A stretch of 29,549 nt of DNA from WTXA01 sp964415195 (GCA_964415195.1 CAYPYD010000009.1:1-29549), one strand, 5' to 3'; numbered from the stretch's first letter, positions 8,618 to 16,976 are shown. Made by a program: numbers and translations. Notes: a model not told the origin generated them from the sequence alone.

Positions 8618-9716
8618 TCATATAGAATATACTTCCATCTTTTCTAAGGCCAATTTGTCCAATATGTAACCTTGACATGCTACGCACATCATAAAATAAC
8701 TGTTTTTCACCCTCGGCAACAAGTGATACCACAGAACCTTTCCTGAATCCTCGACCCGTCCTGCCACTTCTATGTATATATATGTTTCCAGTCTTAGGTA
8801 AATCATAATGAATTACACAATCAGTATCAGGAATATCTAAACCTCTAGAGAAAACATCGGTAGTAATTAAAATAGAATAATTAGACTTTCTAAATCTTTC
8901 CAGGACTGTCTTACGCTGTTGCATATCCATGTCTGTGTGCAGCTTGAAAACCTCTCTGGTTTGCTGATTAAATCTAGCTACCAAGCCTTCTACTCCAACT
9001 GATCTATTTATGAATATAATACTTTTTTTTGCATCTAAGCCTTTAAGAACCTTGAACATATTTTCAATTTTTCTTTTCTCATCAGACATTAGATAGTAGT
9101 GTTTAACATCACCAACAATTACTTTCGAATCAATATAAACAATATCTTGTCTATATTGATTAATTGTTTCTTGGTCAATTGGTCTAAAAGTGGCTGAGAA
9201 AAAGGCTAAAGGAGTTGTTTTAAGTGAACTCTTTAATATTTCTTCCACATATTGTTGATTCTCACGTTTAAGTACCTTGTCACCTTCATCAATTATCAGG
9301 TATTCAAGATGATTCAACTTTATCTTACCAAGCACTATCAGTTCAAATAGCCTGTTAGGCATTCCCACCAATATTTCAGGTCTTACCTTTTTAAGACTAA
9401 CCATTTGTCGTTCTCGACCTACCTGATCAGGTAGAAACAGAACCTTATCCGTGAATTTTTTAAACTCATTAGTGATTTGTGCACCTAATTCCTTTGTAGG
9501 TACCATAATTATAAATTTGACGTTTTTGTCATCAGTCAACATGTTAAGTATAGGAATAGCATATGCCAAGGTCTTACCTGAACCTGTAGGTGCTTCCACT
9601 ACTATATTTTCCTTATTTAACATATGTGGTATGACCTTCTCTTGAACATCCAGCAATTTGCCATAACCATTCTTTTCTAATTGGTCCAGCAGGGATTTTT
9701 TTAAATCAAATTCCAT
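8589..9716 (-). CDS. Short DEAD-box-type RNA helicase with variant motif II (DEGD)
   Basis: An ATP-dependent RNA helicase of 375 residues, made of just the two RecA-like domains with almost no C-terminal tail. Motif I is APTGSGKT (42-49), motif II DEGD (143-146) in place of DEAD, motif III SAT (174-176), motif V TTDVFSRGLDIP and motif VI HRSGRTGRG (315-323). Motif Ia is PTKELGAQ and Ib is GMPNR, both off consensus. Size and layout recall the Bacillus YfmL helicase, which acts in large-subunit assembly; that link is inference. The ATG directly follows the stop of the HAD gene, with GGGAGG inside the HAD 3' end. Its own 3' end overlaps the convergent pseudouridine synthase gene. Confidence 0.9.
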   Translation of the reverse strand: MEFDLKKSLLDQLEKNGYGKLLDVQEKVIPHMLNKENIVVEAPTGSGKTLAYAIPILNMLTDDKNVKFIIMVPTKELGAQITNEFKKFTDKVLFLPDQVGRERQMVSLKKVRPEILVGMPNRLFELIVLGKIKLNHLEYLIIDEGDKVLKRENQQYVEEILKSSLKTTPLAFFSATFRPIDQETINQYRQDIVYIDSKVIVGDVKHYYLMSDEKRKIENMFKVLKGLDAKKSIIFINRSVGVEGLVARFNQQTREVFKLHTDMDMQQRKTVLERFRKSNYSILITTDVFSRGLDIPDTDCVIHYDLPKTGNIYIHRSGRTGRGFRKGSVVSLVAEGEKQLFYDVRSMSRLHIGQIGLRKDGSIFYMTKGVNNSQK

Positions 9717-10379
9717 TTATTTACCTCCCAATAAGAATTTTTGTAATTCAGGGACTGATTCTACCAAGAAATCTGCTTCTTTGATTTCTTCCTTACTACC
9801 ATAGCCATATAGTACCCCTAAAGACTTGAGGCCATGTTCCTTAGCTCCCAATATATCGTGATCCCTATCACCAATCATCAGTGTTCTCTCACGATTAAAA
9901 TCAGGCTCGAATCTTTCTATAAGATTAGCTATAACTTGAGATTTGCCATTTATTGTTCCATCAAAGGTAGCTCCACTAATATCATCAAAATATTTAATAA
10001 TCTTAAAATATTCAAGAACCCTTATTGCACTGGGTAGTGGTTTGGCTGTAGCGATATATATTTTCATATCATTTCTTTGACTTAGAAGGTGCAATAACTC
10101 ATACATGCCTGGGAATAACTTATTTTCAAAAATACCTAATGGTTGAAACCTTTCTCTAAAAAATGCTACACCTTTTTCTGCATCCTTTATACTTAAACCA
10201 ACTTTATGCACAAAAGACTCCCATAAAGGAGGTCCAAGAAAATCAATCAAATAATCATCATCTGGTTGTTCTAAGCCCATTTTTTCATAAGCATATCTAA
10301 TTGATTTAAGAATACCTTCTTTAGAATCAGTAATTGTACCGTCTAAGTCGAATAGAATTTTATCAAACTTATTTTTCAA
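9717..10379 (-). CDS. HAD-superfamily hydrolase, phosphoglycolate phosphatase-like
   Basis: A likely small-molecule phosphatase of 220 residues. Motif I is FDLDGTITDS, with nucleophile and acid Asp at residues about 11 and 13. An alpha-helical C1-type cap occupies about 20-85. Motif II is at IATAKP, and motif IV is MIGDRDHDILGA with the magnesium-binding acids. This is the Gph/PGP-like subfamily; substrates in this group vary and cannot be named. The start is TTG at 10379, the only suitable start before the DLDG motif, with a weak purine-rich site. It overlaps the queH stop by 11 nt and is followed without gap by the helicase gene. Confidence 0.87.
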   Translation of the reverse strand: MKNKFDKILFDLDGTITDSKEGILKSIRYAYEKMGLEQPDDDYLIDFLGPPLWESFVHKVGLSIKDAEKGVAFFRERFQPLGIFENKLFPGMYELLHLLSQRNDMKIYIATAKPLPSAIRVLEYFKIIKYFDDISGATFDGTINGKSQVIANLIERFEPDFNRERTLMIGDRDHDILGAKEHGLKSLGVLYGYGSKEEIKEADFLVESVPELQKFLLGGK

Positions 10380-10980
10380 TTTTCTTCTCTCTTTCTTTCA
10401 TGCTATATATGCAACCACAGTAATCTTGTCGATACATTCCCAGTTCTTGACTCATATCGACTGATTTTCTATAGCCATCATTCTTTTTAAAATCACTGTT
10501 TAAGAATTCCACCATATAATCTTTGGCAATATCCAATCCTATTTCATTAATGACTTGGCTATTTTTATGAGTACTAACTGTCAAGGTTGTTGTAAAATAG
10601 TCTATTTTCAATTCATCAGCTAATATGGCCGTTTTACTAAGACGCAGTTTAAAACACTCTTTGCATCTTAATCCACCTTCAGGCTCTAATTCTAATCCAT
10701 TTATTGCTGATTCATATTTTTCATTTTCATATTCACCGAGAATATATTTTATACCCAGTGATTCTAGATATAGTCTCTGTTCTTCTTTCCTTCTAGAATA
10801 TTCTTCAATGGGGAAAATATTAGGATTGTAGTAGTAAACTGTTATTTCAAAATAATCTTTTAGCCTCAAAATAACACTTGTACTACAAGGGCCGCAACAA
10901 CTATGTAGTAAAAGTTTTGGTCTTTTCCCATCTAGTTCCTTTATTTTATTTATCATTTTAATGTTATAGTTAATCTTCAT
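10369..10980 (-). CDS. queH: Epoxyqueuosine reductase QueH (DUF208 family)
   Basis: QueH carries out the last step of queuosine synthesis, reducing epoxyqueuosine in tRNA, and replaces the unrelated cobalamin-dependent QueG. The 203-residue protein has the family signatures: HSCCGPCS near residue 26 (Cys 28, 29, 32), the YYYNPNI segment, RCKECFKLRL in the middle, and QDYCGC near the end; these cysteines hold an iron-sulfur cluster and a metal in the family. I use the ATG at 10980, which overlaps the DJ-1 gene stop by 11 nt; a TTG twelve bases upstream is possible. No other que genes are in the window, so the rest of the pathway must lie elsewhere or queuine is salvaged. Confidence 0.9.
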   Translation of the reverse strand: MKINYNIKMINKIKELDGKRPKLLLHSCCGPCSTSVILRLKDYFEITVYYYNPNIFPIEEYSRRKEEQRLYLESLGIKYILGEYENEKYESAINGLELEPEGGLRCKECFKLRLSKTAILADELKIDYFTTTLTVSTHKNSQVINEIGLDIAKDYMVEFLNSDFKKNDGYRKSVDMSQELGMYRQDYCGCIYSMKEREKKIEK

Positions 10981-11527
10981 ACCTTTGTCCAAACCAAGAT
11001 TTTCTTACAGCCATCATTTTATTTTTATCATATATTATTTCTACAAGTTTAAAAGCAAACTCAGCTGCTGTTCCTGGTGCTACTGAGGTTATAAATTGTC
11101 CATCAACAACTATGTCCTCATTTATATAATTACCTGAAGTAATCTCTTCTTCAACTCCAGGATAACACGTATATTTTGTTTCTGCAGAGAATAAGCCGAA
11201 TTTATCAAGAACCATCGGTCCAGCACAAATGGCTGCCATTTTAGTTTTATCCATATAAGTACGTTGTAGTAATATTTTCGCTGAAGGAGAATTTATTATT
11301 CTTCTTACGCCACCCATTCCACCTGGAATAACTATCATCTGGTGTTTCTTGTCCATAACTTCATCTAACAGAACATCTGCTTTAACTACTAAATTCCTAG
11401 CACTGCTGACATCAATGGTACCAGTCACAGAAACAAGAACTACATCAGCTCCTGCTCTTTTTAGTATATCAAATACTGTGATAGCTTCGATTTCTTCAAA
11501 ACCTGAGCCTAATAGAATGCTTATCAT
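10970..11527 (-). CDS. DJ-1/PfpI (YajL-like) family protein
   Basis: A 185-residue class I glutamine amidotransferase-fold protein. The conserved glutamate lies in GSGFEEIEAI, and the nucleophile cysteine in AAICAGPMVL, followed by the FITSVAPGTAAEFAFKLVE segment typical of DJ-1/YajL. Relatives are reported as stress-protective proteins with glyoxalase-like or deglycase activity, still debated. The ATG at 11527 has a perfect AAGGAGG site seven bases away, which decides the start over an in-frame ATG 84 bases upstream. The gene follows ecfT after 106 nt and overlaps queH, so it belongs to the same minus-strand run. Confidence 0.9.
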   Translation of the reverse strand: MISILLGSGFEEIEAITVFDILKRAGADVVLVSVTGTIDVSSARNLVVKADVLLDEVMDKKHQMIVIPGGMGGVRRIINSPSAKILLQRTYMDKTKMAAICAGPMVLDKFGLFSAETKYTCYPGVEEEITSGNYINEDIVVDGQFITSVAPGTAAEFAFKLVEIIYDKNKMMAVRKSWFGQRYED

Positions 11528-11633
11528 AAAACTCCTCCTTGTAATTAAATTGTCCTTAAAGGCTCGAATTACATCATTTGCGCCACTTTCAGGACTTCCT
11601 CGTCTATACATTGCACCTCTACCAAATTTAATT

Positions 11634-12434
11634 TTAGAGAGCGATTCTTCGGATTAATAAAAATATCAATAAAACTGCAAACAGAAATAGAATAATCTTA
11701 TCTGCTAGTTTGTAGTTCAACTCTTTAAACTTGGTTCTGCCTTCATCACCTCTATAGCCTCTAGCCTCCATAGCCATAGCAAGTTCATCAGCTCTAGTAA
11801 AGGCGCTAATAAATAATGGAATTAGAATAGGTACTAGTGATTTTGTCTTTTTAATAATATTTCCAGATTCAAAATCGGCACCTCTAGCTTTTTGTGCTTT
11901 CATTATTTTATCTGTTTCATCAATAAGGGTTGGGATAAACCTCAATGCTATACTCATCATCATTGCAATTTCATGTGCAGGCACCTTAAACCTCTTTAAT
12001 GGAGTCAATAACCCTTCAATACCATTTGTAAGCGTAATAGGTGAAGTAGTGAGAGTTAAAAGTGAAGTAAATATAATCAGGAAGAAAATTCTTATTCCCA
12101 TAAATCCTGCTAAATATAGACCTTCACTGGTTATCCTTATAAATGCCCAACTGAAAATAGTTGTCCCACTTGTAAAAAATGCATTCATTATCACTGTAAG
12201 AATCATTAGTGGGAGTATTGGCTTTAATCCTTTAATTATTTTCATTAATGGTATTTGGGACATATAAATTGTTAATGCAGTAAGCATTAAAACAAAAATA
12301 TATTCTGATATATTGTTAATTAGAAAAATACCAAACATAAAGAACATGGAAACAAGAATCTTAGTTCTTGGATCCAATTTGTGTACAGTAGAATCCTTAT
12401 ATATATATTGTCCAATAGTTATATCTTTAATCAT
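11634..12434 (-). CDS. ecfT: ECF transporter transmembrane component EcfT
   Basis: EcfT is the membrane scaffold that joins the two EcfA ATPases to exchangeable vitamin-binding S components. The 266-residue protein starts with HKLDPRTKIL, has about five or six hydrophobic helices, and contains the two coupling-helix motifs ARGAD and ARGYRG that dock in the ATPases. A final helix ends in LLIRRIAL. It overlaps ecfA2 by 8 nt and has AGAGGT as ribosome-binding site. No S component is encoded nearby, so this is a shared (group II) module that serves S proteins encoded elsewhere. Confidence 0.95.
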   Translation of the reverse strand: MIKDITIGQYIYKDSTVHKLDPRTKILVSMFFMFGIFLINNISEYIFVLMLTALTIYMSQIPLMKIIKGLKPILPLMILTVIMNAFFTSGTTIFSWAFIRITSEGLYLAGFMGIRIFFLIIFTSLLTLTTSPITLTNGIEGLLTPLKRFKVPAHEIAMMMSIALRFIPTLIDETDKIMKAQKARGADFESGNIIKKTKSLVPILIPLFISAFTRADELAMAMEARGYRGDEGRTKFKELNYKLADKIILFLFAVLLIFLLIRRIAL

Positions 12435-13293
12435 TTTTACCTCTTAATATATCAGCTATTAAATTAGCTAAAGATTCTAAGCGCATAGGTTTGAGAGGCC
12501 CTTCATAAATACCTCTTTTTTTAAGAAGTTCCAAGACTTCAACACTAAATGGCACTCCAAGATCTAGTTCTTTCAAGGTTTGATTTTCTTTGAATACATC
12601 ATCTACTGGACCTTCTAGAACAATCCTGCCATCACACATGACATAGACATATTCAGTTAGCCAATATACATCATCCATGTTGTGGGAAACAAAAAAAACT
12701 GTTAGATTTCTCTTATTTTTTATATTAACCAGTAATTTAAGCAAATCATTTTTACTTTTAGGATCAAGTCCTGCTGTAGGTTCATCAAGAACTAAGATTT
12801 CTGGATTCATTGCCAACACTGATGCAATGGCAACTTTCCTTTTTTGTCCGCCGGATAATTCATATGGTGATCTATCCTTCATAGCCTCAAAATCAAGTTC
12901 CATATCTTCCATAGCACCTTTAATCGCACTATTTAGTTCTTCCCCTGATAGCCCTAAATTTTTAGGACCAAATGCAAGATCATTAAAGATCGTTTCTTCA
13001 AATAGCTGATCTTCAGGGTATTGAAATACCATACCGACTTTTTTTCTTAGATTTTTTAAATCCTTAGATTTTTTATCTATAATAAAATCACCAACAATCA
13101 ATTTGCCTTTTTGCGGTAGATAAAGTGCATTCAAATGTTGCATCAGGGTTGATTTTCCAGAACCTGTTTTACCAATTATACCTACAGTGGTTCCTTGTTC
13201 AACCTTCATGGAAATGTTGAATATACCATATTCTTCACTTGTATTATCATCTACATCATATTTATAATAGACATTTTCTAAAATAACTGCCAT
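12427..13293 (-). CDS. ecfA2: ECF transporter ATPase EcfA2
   Basis: The second ATP-binding subunit of the ECF module. Walker A is GKTGSGKST (41-49), the Q-loop VFQYPEDQL, the signature LSGGQKRK, Walker B ILVLDEPT and the switch His in FVSHNMDD. At 288 residues it is full length, with the C-terminal extension usual for EcfA. The start overlaps the end of ecfA1 by 16 nt, with only a weak ribosome-binding site, so translation is probably coupled. ecfT overlaps the 3' end. It works as a heterodimer with the product of the gene before it. Confidence 0.94.
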   Translation of the reverse strand: MAVILENVYYKYDVDDNTSEEYGIFNISMKVEQGTTVGIIGKTGSGKSTLMQHLNALYLPQKGKLIVGDFIIDKKSKDLKNLRKKVGMVFQYPEDQLFEETIFNDLAFGPKNLGLSGEELNSAIKGAMEDMELDFEAMKDRSPYELSGGQKRKVAIASVLAMNPEILVLDEPTAGLDPKSKNDLLKLLVNIKNKRNLTVFFVSHNMDDVYWLTEYVYVMCDGRIVLEGPVDDVFKENQTLKELDLGVPFSVEVLELLKKRGIYEGPLKPMRLESLANLIADILRGKND

Positions 13294-14108
13294 ATTTCTT
13301 CTACCAAATCCTCTTTTGTTAATACTTCATCTTTGAAGTTTATACCTTTATCCTTCAGCAACTCTTGTAAAATTGCAGCTTTGGGTAATTCTAGATTTAT
13401 TTGAGCAAGCATTTTCTTATTATTGAACACTTCTTTTGGAGTTCCTTGAAGAACAATATTACCCATATCCATAACTATTACTTTATCGCTATATACAACT
13501 TCATCCATAAAATGAGTAATAAGGATAATTGTCATATTATCCTTTTTATTTAGTTCTCTTAAGACTTCAATAACTTCTTTTCTACCTTTTGGATCCAACA
13601 TTGATGTTGGTTCATCTAGTACTAGATAATCGGGTTCCATAGCTAAGACAGAACCTATTGCACTTCTTTGTTTTTGGCCACCTGAAAGTTTGTGAGGTGG
13701 TCTTTTTAAAAAATTATCCATGCCAACTTTCTTGGCAGCATAATTAATTCGTTCCATCATATCCTTTGATGGAAAACCTATATTTTCTAGGCCAAAAGCC
13801 ATATCCTCTTCAATTGTACCTCCAACAAACTGATTATCAGGGTTTTGAAAGACCATACCTACTTTTTTTCTTATCTCCCAAATATTGTTATCTTCAGATA
13901 CTTTAATATCATCTATTAGTACTGCCCCTTTTTGAGGTATAATTAATCCATTTAGATGCTTTGCCAAGGTAGATTTACCAGAACCATTATGACCGATAAT
14001 TGATACGAAATCGCCTTTATTGATATCAATATTTACATTATTCAAGGTTTTAATTGAAGTATTATTATCTTTTCTGTATTCGTGATCTAAGTTAATAATT
14101 TTAATCAT
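13278..14108 (-). CDS. ecfA1: ECF transporter ATPase EcfA1
   Basis: The first ATP-binding subunit of the ECF vitamin uptake module, 276 residues. Walker A is GHNGSGKST (39-47), Q-loop VFQNPDNQF, signature LSGGQKQR, Walker B YLVLDEPT and switch His in LITHFMDE. The start is the ATG at 14108 (MIKIINLDHEYR), preceded by GGGAGAGG. A longer version from 14141 would start inside the -10 box, so it is not possible from that promoter. The gene lies just after the ribosomal operon terminator and has its own promoter, which separates vitamin uptake from ribosomal protein control. Confidence 0.95.
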   Translation of the reverse strand: MIKIINLDHEYRKDNNTSIKTLNNVNIDINKGDFVSIIGHNGSGKSTLAKHLNGLIIPQKGAVLIDDIKVSEDNNIWEIRKKVGMVFQNPDNQFVGGTIEEDMAFGLENIGFPSKDMMERINYAAKKVGMDNFLKRPPHKLSGGQKQRSAIGSVLAMEPDYLVLDEPTSMLDPKGRKEVIEVLRELNKKDNMTIILITHFMDEVVYSDKVIVMDMGNIVLQGTPKEVFNNKKMLAQINLELPKAAILQELLKDKGINFKDEVLTKEDLVEEIWQLF

Positions 14109-14139
14109 AATTCCTCTCCCTCTGGTGTTACCTCTTGTC

Positions 14140-14148
14140 ATTATACCA
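14140..14148 (-). promoter_or_regulatory. Extended -10 promoter for the ecfA1 unit
   Basis: Minus strand TGGTATAAT: a perfect -10 with the TGn extension, 31 nt before the ecfA1 ATG. There is no good -35; the position where it should lie is inside the terminator hairpin arm. Extended -10 promoters can work without a -35. The T-tract of the terminator ends 1 nt away. Confidence 0.6.
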
Positions 14149-14149
14149 T

Positions 14150-14179
14150 AAAAAAACTCATTAGATGTATCTAATGAGT
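14150..14179 (-). terminator. Intrinsic terminator of the ribosomal protein operon
   Basis: On the minus strand ACTCATTAG, loop ATACAT, CTAATGAGT form a perfect 9-bp stem (extendable by A-T pairs) directly followed by seven T. It begins 18 nt after the rplQ stop and closes the run that starts at rpsJ. Confidence 0.92.
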
Positions 14180-14197
14180 CTTCTTGTTTATTCTATG

Positions 14198-14548
14198 TTA
14201 CTCTACAAGTTCAAGTATTGCCATTGGTGAAGCGTCACCTCTACGACATCTTGTTTTGATTATTCTAGTGTAACCACCTTTTCTTGTTGCATATCTTTCT
14301 GCATATTCACCAAATACCTTTTTAATTACTACATCTTCACTAGTAAGGTAGGCTAAAGCTTGACGCACAGCATGGAGGTCTGACTTTCCTCTTTTACCTA
14401 GAGTAATCATTTTATCAGCTATTCTTTTAACTTCTTTTGCTCTTGTTTCAGTAGTTTCTATTTTGCCACTTAACAATAGTGAAGTAGTCATATTTCTTAG
14501 CATTGATTTTCTATGGCTTGAACGAACTCCAAGTCTACGATAACCCAT
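14198..14548 (-). CDS. rplQ: 50S ribosomal protein L17
   Basis: Large-subunit protein, 116 residues, starting MGYRRLGVRSSHRKSMLRNM, the typical L17 N-terminus (GYRKLGRxSxHRxAMLRN), and holding the KEVKRIADKMITLGKRG segment. It sits after rpoA at 19 nt, as in most bacteria, with an AGGAGG-like site. It is the last gene before the terminator. Confidence 0.97.
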   Translation of the reverse strand: MGYRRLGVRSSHRKSMLRNMTTSLLLSGKIETTETRAKEVKRIADKMITLGKRGKSDLHAVRQALAYLTSEDVVIKKVFGEYAERYATRKGGYTRIIKTRCRRGDASPMAILELVE

Positions 14549-14567
14549 TATATTTCCTCCTTCTTAA

Positions 14568-15518
14568 TTAATCTTCGTCTTCATTTCTAAATTTAAGTCC
14601 TAATTCAATTACTTTGGCATGAATTTCATCTAGAGATTTTTTGCCTAGATTTCTAACACGCATAACTTCTAATTCTGTTAAATTCACTAAATCTCCAACA
14701 GCATTGATACCTGCTCTTTTCAAGCAATTGTATGGTCTTACTGACAAGTCTAATTCCTCTAAAGGTTTTTCTAGAAGTTGATCTTTTTTCTCACCTTCTG
14801 TTTCAGTGATTGGAACATCGATAATACCACTATCACTCAAGTTAGTAAAGTAATTGATATGATTGTTCACAAGTCTAGCTGCACCAGTTATTGCATCTTC
14901 AGGAGTAAGACTACCATTAGTCCATACTTCTAGAAGAAGATAATCATGGTCTGCTTCCTTGCCAACTCTTTTATCTTTAACATCGTAATTCACCTTGATA
15001 ACAGGAGAAAACAGGGAGTCTACTGGTATTTCACCAATAGCCATTCCTTCGTACTTGTTACTTTCAGCATTCTTATATCCTCTGTCAAGCTTAGCGTTGA
15101 TTTCCATATACAGTCTTCCATCTTTGCTTAAGTTAGCAATATGTAAGTCAGGATTTAGGATTTCGACTTCACTATCATGAATGATATCAGCAGCTGTAAT
15201 TACGCCTTCTCCTTCTTTTTCAATACGCAGAACTTTGTTTTCCTTAGAATTGCTTTTCAATCTTAAGGACTTAATAGCTAAAATTAAGTCTGTAGTATCC
15301 TCCATTACTCCTGGTATTGCAGCAAATTCATGCTGAACACCTTCTATACGGATGGTTGTTACAGCCATTCCAGGTAATGAAGATAATAATGTTCTTCTTA
15401 ATGCGTTACCTATAGTTATGCCAAAGCCTCTTTCTAGAGGTTCTAATGCAATTTTACTATAAGTACCCTTGCCGTCAGTTTCAAGAATTGAAACTTGTGC
15501 TTTCTCGATTTCTAACAT
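14568..15518 (-). CDS. rpoA: DNA-directed RNA polymerase subunit alpha
   Basis: Alpha dimerises to start RNA polymerase assembly and its C-terminal domain contacts promoter DNA and activators. The 316-residue protein has the N-terminal domain with ERGFGITIGNALRRTLLSSLPG (assembly helix), a linker around 225-245, and the C-terminal domain with LDLSVRPYNCLKRAGINAVGDL and RNLGKKSLDEI, which carry the DNA-contacting helix-hairpin-helix. Length is normal. Its place between rpsD and rplQ links polymerase supply to ribosome synthesis. Confidence 0.98.
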   Translation of the reverse strand: MLEIEKAQVSILETDGKGTYSKIALEPLERGFGITIGNALRRTLLSSLPGMAVTTIRIEGVQHEFAAIPGVMEDTTDLILAIKSLRLKSNSKENKVLRIEKEGEGVITAADIIHDSEVEILNPDLHIANLSKDGRLYMEINAKLDRGYKNAESNKYEGMAIGEIPVDSLFSPVIKVNYDVKDKRVGKEADHDYLLLEVWTNGSLTPEDAITGAARLVNNHINYFTNLSDSGIIDVPITETEGEKKDQLLEKPLEELDLSVRPYNCLKRAGINAVGDLVNLTELEVMRVRNLGKKSLDEIHAKVIELGLKFRNEDED

Positions 15519-15545
15519 ATTATTTACTCCTATCTTTTAGCTTTA

Positions 15546-16163
15546 TTATCTAGAATATAGTTCTACGATTAGCTGTTCATCTACAGGAATTGTTATGCTT
15601 TCTCTGCTTGGCATTGCTTCAACTCTTCCGGATAATTCCTTAATATTTGAAGATAACCATTCTGGTATAGAAGTGTTTTCACTTAAATCTTTAAATTTAA
15701 CACTATCTTTACTTTTATCTCTTACTGAAATTTCATCTCCAACCAATACTAGGTATGAAGGTATATTCATTTTGTGTCCATTTAGTCTAAAGTGACCGTG
15801 ACGAACTAGTTGTCTTGCTTCTGCTCTTGATGAAGCTAGGCCTAGTCTGTAAACTACATTGTCTAGACGTCTTTCTAAAAGAACTAGCAGGTTTTCACCA
15901 GTAATACCTTTTAGTCTATCGGCTTCCTTAAAGTAATTTCTAAATGGTCTTTCTAATACACCATAAATTCTTCTTACAGATTGTTTAGCTCTTAACTGAA
16001 CTCCGTATTCAGATAGTTTCTTTCTACCTTGTCCGTGTTGCCCTGGTGCAAATGGTCTTTTTTCCATAGCACACTTTGGGGAATAACAACGGTCAGATTT
16101 TAAATATAGCTTTGTGCCTTCTCTACGACAGAGACGACATACAGGGCCATTATATCTTGCCAT
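15546..16163 (-). CDS. rpsD: 30S ribosomal protein S4, zinc-binding form
   Basis: Primary 16S rRNA-binding protein of the small subunit, 205 residues. The N-terminus has a zinc site with Cys 9, 12, 26 and 31 (VCRLC...RCYSPKC), followed by RPFAPGQHGQ, and the S4 RNA-binding domain RRLDNVVYRLGLASSRAEARQLV split over residues about 96-160. Start ATG at 16163 with GGGAGG upstream. S4 is a known repressor of the alpha operon in some bacteria; I see no matching leader here. Confidence 0.97.
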   Translation of the reverse strand: MARYNGPVCRLCRREGTKLYLKSDRCYSPKCAMEKRPFAPGQHGQGRKKLSEYGVQLRAKQSVRRIYGVLERPFRNYFKEADRLKGITGENLLVLLERRLDNVVYRLGLASSRAEARQLVRHGHFRLNGHKMNIPSYLVLVGDEISVRDKSKDSVKFKDLSENTSIPEWLSSNIKELSGRVEAMPSRESITIPVDEQLIVELYSR

Positions 16164-16179
16164 GTTTTATTTTCCTCCC

Positions 16180-16572
16180 TTATACTCTTCTACGTTTTGG
16201 TGGTCTGCAACCATTATGAGGAATTGGGGTAACGTCTTTTATCATCGCTACTTCAATACCGGCAACTTGTAGAGCACGTATTGCAGTTTCTCTACCAGAA
16301 CCAGGTCCTTTAACATAACAATCAACTTCTTTTAGACCATGTTCCAATGCAGCTTCAGCGGCTTTCTCAGCAGCCATTTGAGCAGCAAAAGGTGTGCTTT
16401 TCCTTGAACCTTTAAAGCCAAGAGCTCCAGCACTTGCCCAAGATATAGTGTTACCTTCTTTATCGGTAATAGTCACAATAGTATTGTTAAATGTAGACTG
16501 AATGTGAGCTACACCAAAGTCAACTTTTCTTTTATCTCTTTTTTTGGTACGTGCCTTTGTTTTACCTGCCAT
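16180..16572 (-). CDS. rpsK: 30S ribosomal protein S11
   Basis: Platform protein of the 30S subunit near the mRNA exit, 130 residues. It has the family segments AHIQSTFNNTIVTITD, SAGALGFKGSRKSTPFAAQ, and the C-terminal TPIPHNGCRPPKRRRV; the asparagine-glycine after PIPH is the site that forms isoaspartate in other bacteria. Lies 15 nt after rpsM and 16 nt before rpsD. Confidence 0.98.
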   Translation of the reverse strand: MAGKTKARTKKRDKRKVDFGVAHIQSTFNNTIVTITDKEGNTISWASAGALGFKGSRKSTPFAAQMAAEKAAEAALEHGLKEVDCYVKGPGSGRETAIRALQVAGIEVAMIKDVTPIPHNGCRPPKRRRV

Positions 16573-16587
16573 TAGACATTACCTCCT

Positions 16588-16956
16588 TTACTTCTTTTTA
16601 GCAACAGCCCCTCTATTAGGGCCTTTTCTTGTTCTTGCATTATTCTTGGTATTTTGTCCACGAACAGGAAGACCTCTTCTATGACGGATACCTCTATACG
16701 AATTAATTTCGATCAAACGTTTAATGTTCAGTGAAATTTCTCTTCTTAAATCACCTTCAACGTTAACATTTTTTCCAATTTCATCACGTAAACGATTTAC
16801 TTCTTCTTCAGAAAGATCTTTTACTCTTGTGTCTGGATTAATTCCAGTAGCAGCTAAGATCTTATTAGCTGTAACACGTCCAATTCCGAAAACATAAGTT
16901 AAGGAAACCTCAACTCTTTTGTCTTTTGGAATATCAACACCAGCAATACGTGCCAT
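16588..16956 (-). CDS. rpsM: 30S ribosomal protein S13
   Basis: Head protein that bridges the two subunits (contacts L5) and the P-site tRNA. 122 residues, starting MARIAGVDIP, with the helix-two-turn-helix region, SYRGIRHRRGLPVRGQ, and the basic tail ARTRKGPNRGAVAKKK. Start ATG with GGAGGTG site; 20 nt after rpmJ. Confidence 0.98.
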   Translation of the reverse strand: MARIAGVDIPKDKRVEVSLTYVFGIGRVTANKILAATGINPDTRVKDLSEEEVNRLRDEIGKNVNVEGDLRREISLNIKRLIEINSYRGIRHRRGLPVRGQNTKNNARTRKGPNRGAVAKKK

Positions 16957-16976
16957 TTTTACACCTCCAATATTTT

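Noticed and set aside
8618..8806. 62-codon open frame on the minus strand inside the helicase gene
   Set aside because: It is an alternative frame of a clearly coding region with no family resemblance.
11528..11611. N-terminally extended DJ-1 protein starting at 11611
   Set aside because: The extension has no ribosome-binding site and is absent from the family; AAGGAGG marks the start at 11527.
14109..14141. EcfA1 start at 14141
   Set aside because: That codon overlaps the promoter -10 box and lacks a ribosome-binding site; ATG 14108 fits the family start.
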